Assembly (NCBI RefSeq): GCF_000499205.1
Contig: NZ_AWUK01000032.1
Coordinates: 1-64,000 of the forward strand
Reading direction: 5' to 3'
DNA: 64,000 nucleotides
From: Paenibacillus sp. MAEPY2
Lineage (GTDB): Bacteria > Bacillota > Bacilli > Paenibacillales > Paenibacillaceae
Every line of letters starts with the position of its first letter. The first letter of the stretch is position 1. This document shows positions 18,405 to 25,806 of the stretch, piece after piece. Made by a program: the position numbers and the translations under genes. The notes under the pieces were generated by a model. That model made no database searches, was not told the DNA's origin, and saw nothing but the letters and a program-made list of their open reading frames with translations.

Positions 18405-18490
18405 CAAAGAGTTCAGTTAAAAGCATCCTGTCCCCCAAAGAGTTCTCTTAAAAGCATTCTATCCATCAAAGAGTTCTGTCAACTTTACGC
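18405..18490. repeat. 31-bp direct repeats between gerM and rph
   Basis: Units start at 18405, 18436 and 18467. Each begins CAAAGAGTTC; the first two match at about 25 of 31 positions and the third diverges after ~15 bases. A CTCTTTG at 18498-18504 can pair with any of the three CAAAGAG copies, giving alternative hairpins on the minus-strand transcript between gerM and rph. Confidence 0.7.
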
Positions 18491-18508
18491 TAGAAGGCTC
18501 TTTGTGGC

Positions 18509-19564
18509 TTAAATTGGAATCTCGTTGATATATTCAGGCTTCGATACGGGGGCACTATAATCCCGATTATCATCACTCATGACTGTCTTTTGGCCATTCC
18601 ATTCAATCTGGACTTTAGCTTCCTTGCCTGCTGTATTCTCAGCCGTGGTCAACACGACGGATTGCAGCAGTTCACTTGGCACGACATCTCCCTCGGTGAA
18701 CATGTCGTCTTTGAGTGCAACCGTTACGGTTCCATTCTGGGACGTTTTGACCGATTGCAGCTGGGTTCCGCCTGTCATAACCTCTTCCAGCTCCCCGCCT
18801 TTGGCTGGCCCCTTGATCAGTTCATTCAACGCAGCCTGCACCCGGTCTCCACCTGGTGTCACAAGACGTGTAACCGGAACATAATATTGGATGCCTGCTG
18901 GCGTAGCGGCTGAGAAATAAACCGTCACCGGACTGCTGTTGGTCGTGAATGTATCACCCAAATCGAGATTGATGCCCACCGCCCGGTTCAACGGTTCCGG
19001 CAGCGGTGTGCTGTTTACTGGCATTTGCGTCAGCTTTTTGCCGTCTACCCAGATCTGTACGTTCTGCACATCTGGTGTACCCGTGAGTGTCCAGGTGACA
19101 GCCTCCAGCATTTTGCGCTCGTCCTTGGCATCATACTTGGCGAAGTCGCCCGAGAACTCCACGACTGCCAGCTTGTCATCCGCATGAATCGTTACGTTCT
19201 GAACAACAGTGCCCTGCGGGAGAACGCCCTGAAATCCTTCAGGCAACATCCCTGCATAAGGACCGCCCGTCACGAGTGTATCCAGAGCTGTTTTGGGGCT
19301 GCTAACGTCCGTGCCCGACGGAAGCGTCATGGATACCGGAGCAAGCAAACCTTGCTGGTCCTGCAAATACACGGTTGTAAGCGGCAGCTTGGCGAGTGAT
19401 CCGTTGCCTTCGGCCGCCTGAATCATAGCCGCTTCCTGAATCGGCGGCGGTGGATCGATTGCCTCGGAGGACTGTGCCCCAAACATGCCACATCCGGATA
19501 ACACCACAGGAATACTCAACAGTGCAGCTGCAGAAGCTGTACGCAAATAACGGATCTTACTCAT
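18509..19564 (-). CDS. gerM: spore germination lipoprotein GerM (two GerMN domains)
   Basis: A sporulation and germination lipoprotein of the mother-cell/forespore envelope. 351 residues from the chosen ATG. Lipoprotein signal with lipobox LSGC near residue 25, a Pro-rich linker (DPPPPIQ), then two GerMN domains; the second begins near SPVTVYFSAA and ends before a short acidic tail. The frame opens at 19606, but GAGGGGGAA sits seven bases before the ATG at 19564. Gene order gerM-rph-rdgB matches the Bacillus arrangement, which supports the name. Probably expressed from its own sporulation promoter in the 213-base divergent region shared with pgpA; no clear sigma site is claimed. Confidence 0.93.
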   Translation of the reverse strand: MSKIRYLRTASAAALLSIPVVLSGCGMFGAQSSEAIDPPPPIQEAAMIQAAEGNGSLAKLPLTTVYLQDQQGLLAPVSMTLPSGTDVSSPKTALDTLVTGGPYAGMLPEGFQGVLPQGTVVQNVTIHADDKLAVVEFSGDFAKYDAKDERKMLEAVTWTLTGTPDVQNVQIWVDGKKLTQMPVNSTPLPEPLNRAVGINLDLGDTFTTNSSPVTVYFSAATPAGIQYYVPVTRLVTPGGDRVQAALNELIKGPAKGGELEEVMTGGTQLQSVKTSQNGTVTVALKDDMFTEGDVVPSELLQSVVLTTAENTAGKEAKVQIEWNGQKTVMSDDNRDYSAPVSKPEYINEIPI

Positions 19565-19777
19565 GATCACGTTCCCCCTCATCATTTTTACAGTTTGTAC
19601 TACCATGTATACGAGCCTTTGCCCAAAAAATAACTACTTTTTAAACAAGCGCATCATGCATAAAGTCAAAAACAGGCGTTCCATCCCCATCGAAAGTAGC
19701 AAAGAAACCCAAAACGGTTAATAACGTATTAGGATACAAGCATAAGGACATTGCTAACTTCAGAGGAGGAATCGCCC

Positions 19778-20344
19778 ATGGAACATCCTGAGCAAGAAAA
19801 AATCCCTTACAGCCTGAATAGCCGTAAAGTGGAAGAGGCCACGAGGGAATGGCTGCACAAGCGGGGCGTCAAAATCTCTGAGATCGCGGAACTGGTCATG
19901 ATGCTGCAGAAAAAGTATTATCCAGATCTGACGATGGAAGAATGTATCGACAATGTGGAGAAAGTGTTACGCAAACGTGAGGTCCAGAACGCAGTCCTGA
20001 CAGGCATTCAGCTGGACCTGCTGGCAGAGCAAGGCAAACTCATTTCGCCTTTGCAGGAGATGATTGAGAATGATGAGGGGTTATATGGTGTGGATGAGAT
20101 TCTCGCGTTCTCCATCGTCAACGTATACGGCAGTATCGGATTCACGAATTACGGTTATGTAGACAAGTTAAAACCCGGCGTGCTTGAACGTCTGAACGAC
20201 AAGAGCCTTGGGCCTGTGCATACGTTTCTGGATGATATCGTGGGGGCTATTGCCTCGGCGGCCAGCAGCCGGATTGCACATCGCAAACAATCGGAGCTTG
20301 AAGAAGCTTTGGGACAAAAACCGGTCAGCGATGATATCGTATAA
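19778..20344 (+). CDS. pgpA: phosphatidylglycerophosphatase A family protein (YutG-like)
   Basis: 188 residues. Resembles the Gram-positive YutG branch of phosphatidylglycerophosphatase A, which removes phosphate from phosphatidylglycerol phosphate in phospholipid synthesis. Typical segments are EIAELVMMLQKKYYPDLTMEE and VDEILAFSIVNVYGSIGFTNYG. The YutG branch is soluble or peripheral rather than strongly hydrophobic, as here. AGAGGAGGA lies before the ATG at 19778; an open frame from 19751 is not used. Single gene with a terminator. The name follows the family; some members of this fold may have other phosphatase roles. Confidence 0.85.
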   Translation: MEHPEQEKIPYSLNSRKVEEATREWLHKRGVKISEIAELVMMLQKKYYPDLTMEECIDNVEKVLRKREVQNAVLTGIQLDLLAEQGKLISPLQEMIENDEGLYGVDEILAFSIVNVYGSIGFTNYGYVDKLKPGVLERLNDKSLGPVHTFLDDIVGAIASAASSRIAHRKQSELEEALGQKPVSDDIV

Positions 20345-20365
20345 TTTACGATTCTGATCATGACA

Positions 20366-20396
20366 AAAAGGCGGCCACCAGGCCGCTTCTTTTGTA
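20366..20396. terminator. bidirectional terminator between pgpA and the ferric-reductase-like gene
   Basis: AAGGCGGCC and GGCCGCTT arms around ACCA; TTTTG on the + strand and TTTTTG on the minus strand. Confidence 0.85.
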
Positions 20397-20418
20397 TATC
20401 CACTTATTTCGGTATACG

Positions 20419-21075
20419 TTATTTCATATGCTCCTGTCTTCCCGCTTCCGCCAAACGATACACTTCTCTCCAATTCGGTTCGGCTGAAGCTGGCTTAGCC
20501 TCTACACGACTGGGTCCAATCGTAATTTCCGGGCCTTTGCGTTCTCGCAACAAGCCACGAAGTACAGTAATACCAAGTATGCTCAACCCAGTAAATACAT
20601 ACATCAGGCGCATAATGACGTTGCCGGAATCCGTACCGGTAACCATGCCATGGAACAGTAAACCGATAAATACGGGATAAGACAGCATATGGAACATAAA
20701 CCACCATTTGCGGCCAAGCTTGTTACGCAGGTCACTGGATAACAATACGATCACCAGACCATAAAAGGCTAACGTACCCAGTCCGCTTCCGATTGGATGC
20801 ACTGGAGACGTAAACGGAATGAGCAATTCACTCCAGGTGAACGGACTATAGTGATCAATATATAGGTTTAACGCATGCACAAGTCCAAGTCCGAAGGCGA
20901 GCCAGGTCGTTCGGGTATGCCATGTATACATGGCCGCTTTGGGTTTGCCTTTGGCGATGGGCATTCCTTGGGCAATCCCCAGAAACACACCCGCAAAGAG
21001 CAGCAAATAAGCGGCTATCCCACTAATTCGAATGATATTCCACGTTGGCAGATAATCTACAATCCATTGTGCCAT
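20419..21075 (-). CDS. ferric reductase-like transmembrane protein
   Basis: 218 residues with about six membrane helices. Four histidines in helices (YTWHTRT, LVHALNL, WFMFHMLSY, LLFHGMV) are placed to bind two b haems across the membrane, as in the ferric reductase-like domain of MsrQ/YedZ and NOX-type proteins. Likely moves electrons from the quinone pool or cytoplasm to an extracytoplasmic acceptor. The ATG at 21075 has GGGGGAG six bases upstream; the frame is open to 21090. It follows apbE by 33 bases on the same strand, suggesting that a covalently flavinylated partner takes part in the same electron path. The C-terminal ~45 residues are polar and cytoplasmic. Confidence 0.85.
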   Translation of the reverse strand: MAQWIVDYLPTWNIIRISGIAAYLLLFAGVFLGIAQGMPIAKGKPKAAMYTWHTRTTWLAFGLGLVHALNLYIDHYSPFTWSELLIPFTSPVHPIGSGLGTLAFYGLVIVLLSSDLRNKLGRKWWFMFHMLSYPVFIGLLFHGMVTGTDSGNVIMRLMYVFTGLSILGITVLRGLLRERKGPEITIGPSRVEAKPASAEPNWREVYRLAEAGRQEHMK

Positions 21076-21108
21076 AACCGGCTCCCCCATATCTGATAGA
21101 CTTGGCGT

Positions 21109-22152
21109 TTATATAAGGCTGAAGCGGTGATCCGGATCAAAACCGGGCCAGCGTTCAGCAAGCGTATCGGTATTTCCTCTAAAATAAGTGCTCCCTTCCC
21201 GAGTCATCCACAGGACGTCATGCCGATCATAATGTCGGTTTAACCAGCCCACTGCCTCGGCACTTCCCAAGATACAAACGGTCTTGGCAATAATCTCACA
21301 TTGCGATGTATGCTGGCCCAGAACGGTACACTGCAGCACATCGGTATCTGCCGGCTCCATCGTCCGGGGATCAATCAAATGATGCGAAAGGCTACCGTCC
21401 GTATTCTGCCACTGTCGTCGCACAATACCAGAAGTGGCAACTGCACCTTTCCTCAACTGAATGTTCCCTATCAGATTACGCTCCTCTTGATAAGGATCAG
21501 TGACATGTACGGACCACATCGGTTGATCCATTGTCCCCCATGCCTGAATATCCCCACCTGCGTTAATCAACCCCGCCGGAATATGAAGTGTACGTTGCAG
21601 CCAATCCGCGATACGCTCAACGGCCCAGCCCTTAACAATGCCCCCAAGGTCCAGCTCGGTTCCAGGGTCCTTATGAACCATTCGACTGCCTTCCCTTTGA
21701 ATCCAGCTTGGGCGGCTATAGTCATATTCGTCTCTCAGCATATCTGTTATATCCGATTGTCGGATGTCCAATCTGAGTTCGATTCCTGATGGACGAAGCT
21801 CTCTTTGCTGCAGCTGCTCGAAGCTGACATCGTAACCCGAAGCCCGCAGAGCCTGAGAGATACCTGGCTGAAAAATCCCTTCCGTCTGACCAATATAACC
21901 GTATGCCAAACTTAACACTTCATCCATTGCTGCGGAGATGGGCATCCAGCCTGTGCAACGATTCAGACGATTCAATTCACTATCTGCCACAAATCGGCTG
22001 AAACGCTGTTCCTGCGTTTCGAACCAATTTTTCACCAGCGCTGCCGCATGCTCAGCCTCTTCCCGTCCTGCTGCCAACTGGACTTCCACGTCCGTGTTCA
22101 TCGCTCGGAAGCGGAACCTAAGCAGACGGGAGGCTTGCTTTGTGCGGCTCAT
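21109..22152 (-). CDS. apbE: FAD:protein FMN transferase (ApbE)
   Basis: Attaches FMN covalently to a Thr or Ser of extracytoplasmic or membrane redox proteins. 347 residues. Family marks: FRAMNTDVEV near the N-terminus, FSRFVADSELNRLN, the FAD-binding ELDLGGIVKGWAVER, AGGDIQAWG, and SHHLIDPRT with the metal-binding region near the C-terminus. No classical signal peptide or lipobox is visible in this one, unlike many secreted ApbE proteins, so its side of the membrane is open; some Firmicute forms act inside. The ATG overlaps the stop of the small exported protein upstream (ATGA). Confidence 0.93.
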   Translation of the reverse strand: MSRTKQASRLLRFRFRAMNTDVEVQLAAGREEAEHAAALVKNWFETQEQRFSRFVADSELNRLNRCTGWMPISAAMDEVLSLAYGYIGQTEGIFQPGISQALRASGYDVSFEQLQQRELRPSGIELRLDIRQSDITDMLRDEYDYSRPSWIQREGSRMVHKDPGTELDLGGIVKGWAVERIADWLQRTLHIPAGLINAGGDIQAWGTMDQPMWSVHVTDPYQEERNLIGNIQLRKGAVATSGIVRRQWQNTDGSLSHHLIDPRTMEPADTDVLQCTVLGQHTSQCEIIAKTVCILGSAEAVGWLNRHYDRHDVLWMTREGSTYFRGNTDTLAERWPGFDPDHRFSLI

Positions 22153-22544
22153 GATGCACCTGTGCGTGACTGATAGTTGCCACGGCTATAACCGGAGTCT
22201 GTATCCTGATTGCTGCTCTGATCTGACATCCAGCCATCCGACGATCTGCCTTGATTCGGAACGATGGCGTTGGTTCCATCGGCTGTCCCCTCATCCAGGC
22301 TATAGCCCTCATTGGACGGTGCATTGGAAATGCTATCAGTGTTATCTGTCCATTCGTCCATGACATCATCCTGGGTATCCACCCGGGTAGAGGCTGTACT
22401 GCTTATATCGTTACCATTAGCCGCCGCATAAGCGATATCAAAGGCATCAGAAGTTCTTACATATTGAAAGAGTGCAGCCACGGTCAACGTTGCTGCCGCC
22501 GAGGCTTGCCATTTTCTCCATTGGTTTCGTTTTTTTCTAGTCAT
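22149..22544 (-). CDS. small exported or membrane-anchored protein linked to ApbE
   Basis: 131 residues, family not recognised. A very basic N-terminus (MTRKKRNQWRKW) precedes one hydrophobic segment (~13-29); the remainder is acidic, Asn/Ser/Asp-rich and probably disordered outside the membrane. Residues 46-52, DISSTAS, loosely match the ApbE flavinylation pattern (Asp-x-x-Ser/Thr-x-Ala-Ser/Thr), although no folded FMN-binding domain is apparent. GGGAAGA precedes the ATG at 22544. First gene of the operon with apbE and the ferric-reductase-like protein; its stop overlaps the apbE start by four bases, so it is very likely their functional partner. Confidence 0.75.
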   Translation of the reverse strand: MTRKKRNQWRKWQASAAATLTVAALFQYVRTSDAFDIAYAAANGNDISSTASTRVDTQDDVMDEWTDNTDSISNAPSNEGYSLDEGTADGTNAIVPNQGRSSDGWMSDQSSNQDTDSGYSRGNYQSRTGAS

Positions 22545-22675
22545 CGCTCTTCCCTGCTTTCTATGGCGAAGTTCATGCATTTATCATAGAAGTGCAGGCT
22601 TAAAAGAAGATGAATGAACCGTTAAGAGAGACTAAAGCTTTATTTTATTGAAGTCATTATTTAAGTCGTTACACG

Positions 22676-22720
22676 CAAAAAAGACTCTGACCAGGAAGAT
22701 CCCCTGCCTCAAAGTCTTGT
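22676..22720 (-). terminator. terminator of the MBL/methyltransferase operon
   Basis: On the minus strand AAGACTTTGAG pairs with CTCAGAGTCTT-like arms plus an inner AGG/CCT pairing and ends in TTTTTTG, 18 bases after the stop at 22738. Confidence 0.8.
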
Positions 22721-22737
22721 AATCCCAAGTATAACCC

Positions 22738-23727
22738 CTAACCATGCTCCCTAAAGAAGAATTCTCCGTCCAACCGCTGCTCCTGTACAATAACCTCACG
22801 CCGGATCAATTCCTGCAGATGCGCCAACGTCTCACTCATCGCAAAGCGAAGCTGATGTGCTCCCAAGCGGTCGCCGAACATAAATACACACATATCATAT
22901 GCACTCGTCGGTGCTTCCCGGATTCGCTCACCCATCTTCTGAAGGCGTTCCTCATGATGAGTAAGCAGATGGACGGTTCGATCGGCAAAATGGTTAAACG
23001 GATTCCGGTGACCTGGATATGCCACCTCTACATCCAAAGCCCCCAGTCGATGCAACCCTTCCATATAAGACAATAAAGGCTGATCGTCACTTCCCGGCTG
23101 CAGGCTGATATTCGGTGAAATCTGCGGCAATACCGCATCTCCACACAGGATCTCCCCGGAGTCGGGCGCATAGAAGGATAGATGTCCCGGCGCGTGACCC
23201 CCTGTTTCCACTGCAAGCCACTTTTTCCCGCCCATAAGCAGCCATTCGCCATCTTCAATCGGTGTCACAACCGGAAGTGGTGTAATCTGTGAGTGAAATC
23301 CCTCCATATGTTCGCGGATCTGCTGCGTCTTGTCTCCCGGCATCCCATGGCGGCCATAGTATTCCGTTAGCACTGTGTTAATGGTCGCCTCAGGACCCCA
23401 CATATAATCTGCCTCCTGGCGGGATCGTGTGGACATTCGGACAGGCGCACCCGTTTGCTGCTGTATCCGGCCAGATAACCCCAGATGATCGGGATGATGG
23501 TGGGTCAGTACAACTTGCTTAATATCCTGAAAAGTTAAATTGAAATCGGCAAGCGCTTCGTGCCACTCCTGTTCCGTCTCAGCACTGCGTGGTCCCGGGT
23601 CAACAATCGTTATTGTTCCGTCCGGTTCATGAAGTACATAGCTGTTCACCCAGCGCAGTGGAAAAGCCATCGTAATCTTGACCCGATGCATGCCTGCTGG
23701 CATGGATATGGATTCCGTTTGCTTCAT
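22738..23727 (-). CDS. MBL-fold metallo-hydrolase
   Basis: 329 residues. A metallo-beta-lactamase fold with the zinc motif LTHHHPDHLG, a further ligand region ETGGHAPGHLS, the bridging aspartate in CGDAVLP and the last histidine in YPGHRNPF. The extra C-terminal helical domain (HHEERLQKMGERI onward) is like that of the glyoxalase-II/LACTB2-type and other thioesterase or hydrolase subgroups; substrate not predictable. TTGGAGGAG lies before the ATG at 23727. It follows the methyltransferase gene by 18 bases, forming a two-gene operon ending at the terminator at 22676-22720. Confidence 0.88.
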   Translation of the reverse strand: MKQTESISMPAGMHRVKITMAFPLRWVNSYVLHEPDGTITIVDPGPRSAETEQEWHEALADFNLTFQDIKQVVLTHHHPDHLGLSGRIQQQTGAPVRMSTRSRQEADYMWGPEATINTVLTEYYGRHGMPGDKTQQIREHMEGFHSQITPLPVVTPIEDGEWLLMGGKKWLAVETGGHAPGHLSFYAPDSGEILCGDAVLPQISPNISLQPGSDDQPLLSYMEGLHRLGALDVEVAYPGHRNPFNHFADRTVHLLTHHEERLQKMGERIREAPTSAYDMCVFMFGDRLGAHQLRFAMSETLAHLQELIRREVIVQEQRLDGEFFFREHG

Positions 23728-23745
23728 TAATATTCTCCTCCAACT

Positions 23746-24489
23746 CTACTGCACAGGCCGATGACCGACAAAAATCATCCGCGGCGATGTCTGCTCATCG
23801 TACTTTTCTTCATCATAACCGCCATGTACCTGATCCACCACGAGTCCTGCCTCGTGAAGCAGATCACGTAGTTGTTCGCGGGTGTACAATTTGACGCGTT
23901 CCTGATAGATTCGCGGTTTCTGCCCGGATGCGATATCGGTGATGTGTATTTCTTTTTGCACAAATCCATCCTGGATCTTGCGAAACTCTTCAATATACTG
24001 TCCTTCGCTTTCACGTGTTGAATGCTGCACCAGATGACGAGTCACGTAAGCCGTGTTCATAAAATCAATAATATAACTGCCTCCCGGCTTCAGCATCCGA
24101 TGAATGGCGCGTAATACTCGAAGTTGCTCTCCATCCTCTCGGAAATAACCAAATGAGGTAAACAGATTGACCACGGCGTCAAATCCGCCTTTCAGTGGAA
24201 GCTCGCGCATATCGGCGTGATACCACTCTACACGATGTTCGGTATCCATTTCACGTGCTTCACGCAAAAGCACATCAGAAAGGTCGATACCGGTCACCTG
24301 GAAACCAGCGTCAGCAAGGGCCAAAGAATGTCGGCCCATACCGCAGCACAGATCCAGTACCTTGGATTTTGGCTGAAGCTTTAACCAGCTTATCATTTTA
24401 TGTACTTCCTGGTATGCACCCTGCACATCCCTATGTTTATACACAAGAAGATAGTCTTCTCCAAAACTCTTTTCATACCATTCCGTCAT
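23746..24489 (-). CDS. class I SAM-dependent methyltransferase
   Basis: 247 residues. A Rossmann-type methyltransferase with motif I VLDLCCGMGRHSLALA, motif II VTGIDLSD and motif IV FDAVVNLFTSFGYF. The combination CCGMGRHS and FTSFGYF is common in a widespread bacterial group annotated only as methyltransferase; the substrate is unknown. GGAGGGC precedes the ATG at 24489. First gene of the operon with the MBL hydrolase. The ~317-base region upstream is shared with the divergent DUF72 gene. Confidence 0.88.
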   Translation of the reverse strand: MTEWYEKSFGEDYLLVYKHRDVQGAYQEVHKMISWLKLQPKSKVLDLCCGMGRHSLALADAGFQVTGIDLSDVLLREAREMDTEHRVEWYHADMRELPLKGGFDAVVNLFTSFGYFREDGEQLRVLRAIHRMLKPGGSYIIDFMNTAYVTRHLVQHSTRESEGQYIEEFRKIQDGFVQKEIHITDIASGQKPRIYQERVKLYTREQLRDLLHEAGLVVDQVHGGYDEEKYDEQTSPRMIFVGHRPVQ

Positions 24490-24806
24490 TACGTATCGCC
24501 CTCCACATGGTCACTGGCCCAACTATCCGTAATACGCTGTTATACCAGCCGGATCATTTCTCTATAGCTTTTAGTCATTGTACCGTCTTTATCCTTCAAA
24601 CTCAAAAATTCCCACGAATCGTCCGCGTTGAACGGCCGGAAACCACACGATATAATGTTAAACATAGTCAGGCCCTCGCGAATCGGTTAACTATACATAG
24701 AGGATTGATATCAAACCAGTATGGCATTTTCACATCATGAACGACAGATGACGACTGAAACATAACGCTAACATAAGATATGCAGCAGCAACAGGAGGTG
24801 TTATTG
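24490..24806. other. divergent promoter region
   Basis: Holds the clear + strand sigma-A promoter at 24628-24656 for the DUF72 gene, leaving an untranslated leader of ~145 bases with no obvious riboswitch. No equally clear minus-strand promoter for the methyltransferase could be identified. Confidence 0.6.
24628..24656 (+). promoter_or_regulatory. sigma-A promoter of the DUF72 gene
   Basis: TTGAAC at 24628-24633, a 17-base spacer and a perfect TATAAT at 24651-24656. It is the best-matching vegetative promoter I found in the window. Confidence 0.8.
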
Positions 24807-25682
24807 ATGATTCGGATTGGACTTACGGGCTGGGGAGATCAGGAAGATTTATACCCCAATCGTACCAAAGCGAAAGACAAGCTCCGTCTGTATGGACAAT
24901 ATTTTACGACCGTAGAGGTAGACAGTTCCTTCTACGCCGTTCAGCCTCGGGACCGGATGGCACGCTGGGCAGAGGAGACGCCGGAATCCTTTGCTTTTAT
25001 CGTCAAAGCCTATCAAGGGATGACAGGACATCTGCGAGGAAAGCCCTATTTCACCAGCACCTCGGAGATGTATAAGGCTTTTCGCGAATCGCTGGAGCCT
25101 GTCATGGAAGCAGGCAAGATGCAAGCGGCCTTGTTCCAATACCCGCCGTGGTTTGAGTGCAATCGGGACAATGTCAATGAGCTGCGTGAAGTAAAGCTGA
25201 GAATGGAAGGCATCCCGTGCGCTCTCGAATTTCGTCATCGCAGCTGGTATGAAGAAGGCATGCGCGAGCGAACGCTGGCTTTTATGAAGGAGCAAGGCTG
25301 GATTCACAGTGTCTGTGATGAACCTCAGGCAGGTCAGGGATCTATTCCCATCGTTCCCGAGGCTACCGATGCCGAGATGACGCTGGTACGCATGCACGGA
25401 CGCAATGTATCAGGCTGGCACCAGAATGGTGCACCTAATTGGCGCGAGACCCGTTATCTGTATCGCTACAACCAGGAAGAGCTGCTGGAGTGGAAGGGTT
25501 ATCTGGAGCAATTGCAGGAGCAGAGCAAGGATGTTTATGTGATTTTCAACAACAACTCAGGCGGCGACGCCGCTGCGAATGCACAGATGATGATGGAGCT
25601 GCTGGAGCAGCCTGTGAAGCCCTTTCCTGACCGTACGGAGCCGGAGGAGGAAGAGGGACCGGAGCAATTGGAGCTGTTTTAA
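24807..25682 (+). CDS. DUF72 domain-containing protein (YecE/YunF-like)
   Basis: 291 residues. A TIM-barrel-like DUF72 protein with N-terminal MIRIGLTGWGDQEDLY, EVDSSFYAVQPRDRMARW, AYQGMTGHLRG, ALFQYPPWF, ALEFRHRSWYEE, VRMHGRN and IFNNNSGGDAAANA. The family is widespread and its activity is unestablished. AGGAGGTG six bases before the ATG at 24807 fixes the start; the frame is open from 24780. The C-terminus is a low-complexity acidic tail (TEPEEEEGPEQLELF). Expressed from the sigma-A promoter at 24628; single gene with a terminator. Confidence 0.9.
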   Translation: MIRIGLTGWGDQEDLYPNRTKAKDKLRLYGQYFTTVEVDSSFYAVQPRDRMARWAEETPESFAFIVKAYQGMTGHLRGKPYFTSTSEMYKAFRESLEPVMEAGKMQAALFQYPPWFECNRDNVNELREVKLRMEGIPCALEFRHRSWYEEGMRERTLAFMKEQGWIHSVCDEPQAGQGSIPIVPEATDAEMTLVRMHGRNVSGWHQNGAPNWRETRYLYRYNQEELLEWKGYLEQLQEQSKDVYVIFNNNSGGDAAANAQMMMELLEQPVKPFPDRTEPEEEEGPEQLELF

Positions 25683-25730
25683 CCCCCTCAGTGCAATTCA
25701 GAATATAAACGGAATATTTCCATCCATAAA

Positions 25731-25767
25731 GATAAAGCGGCAAGCCTAAGGGCTATGCCGCTTTATT
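25731..25767. terminator. bidirectional terminator
   Basis: GATAAAGCGGC and GCCGCTTTAT arms with an inner AGCC/GGCT pairing, between the convergent DUF72 and GH105 genes. Confidence 0.85.
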
Positions 25768-25806
25768 GGTCATTAGGCTATATGTGATGAATTCATGGTT
25801 GCTGCA

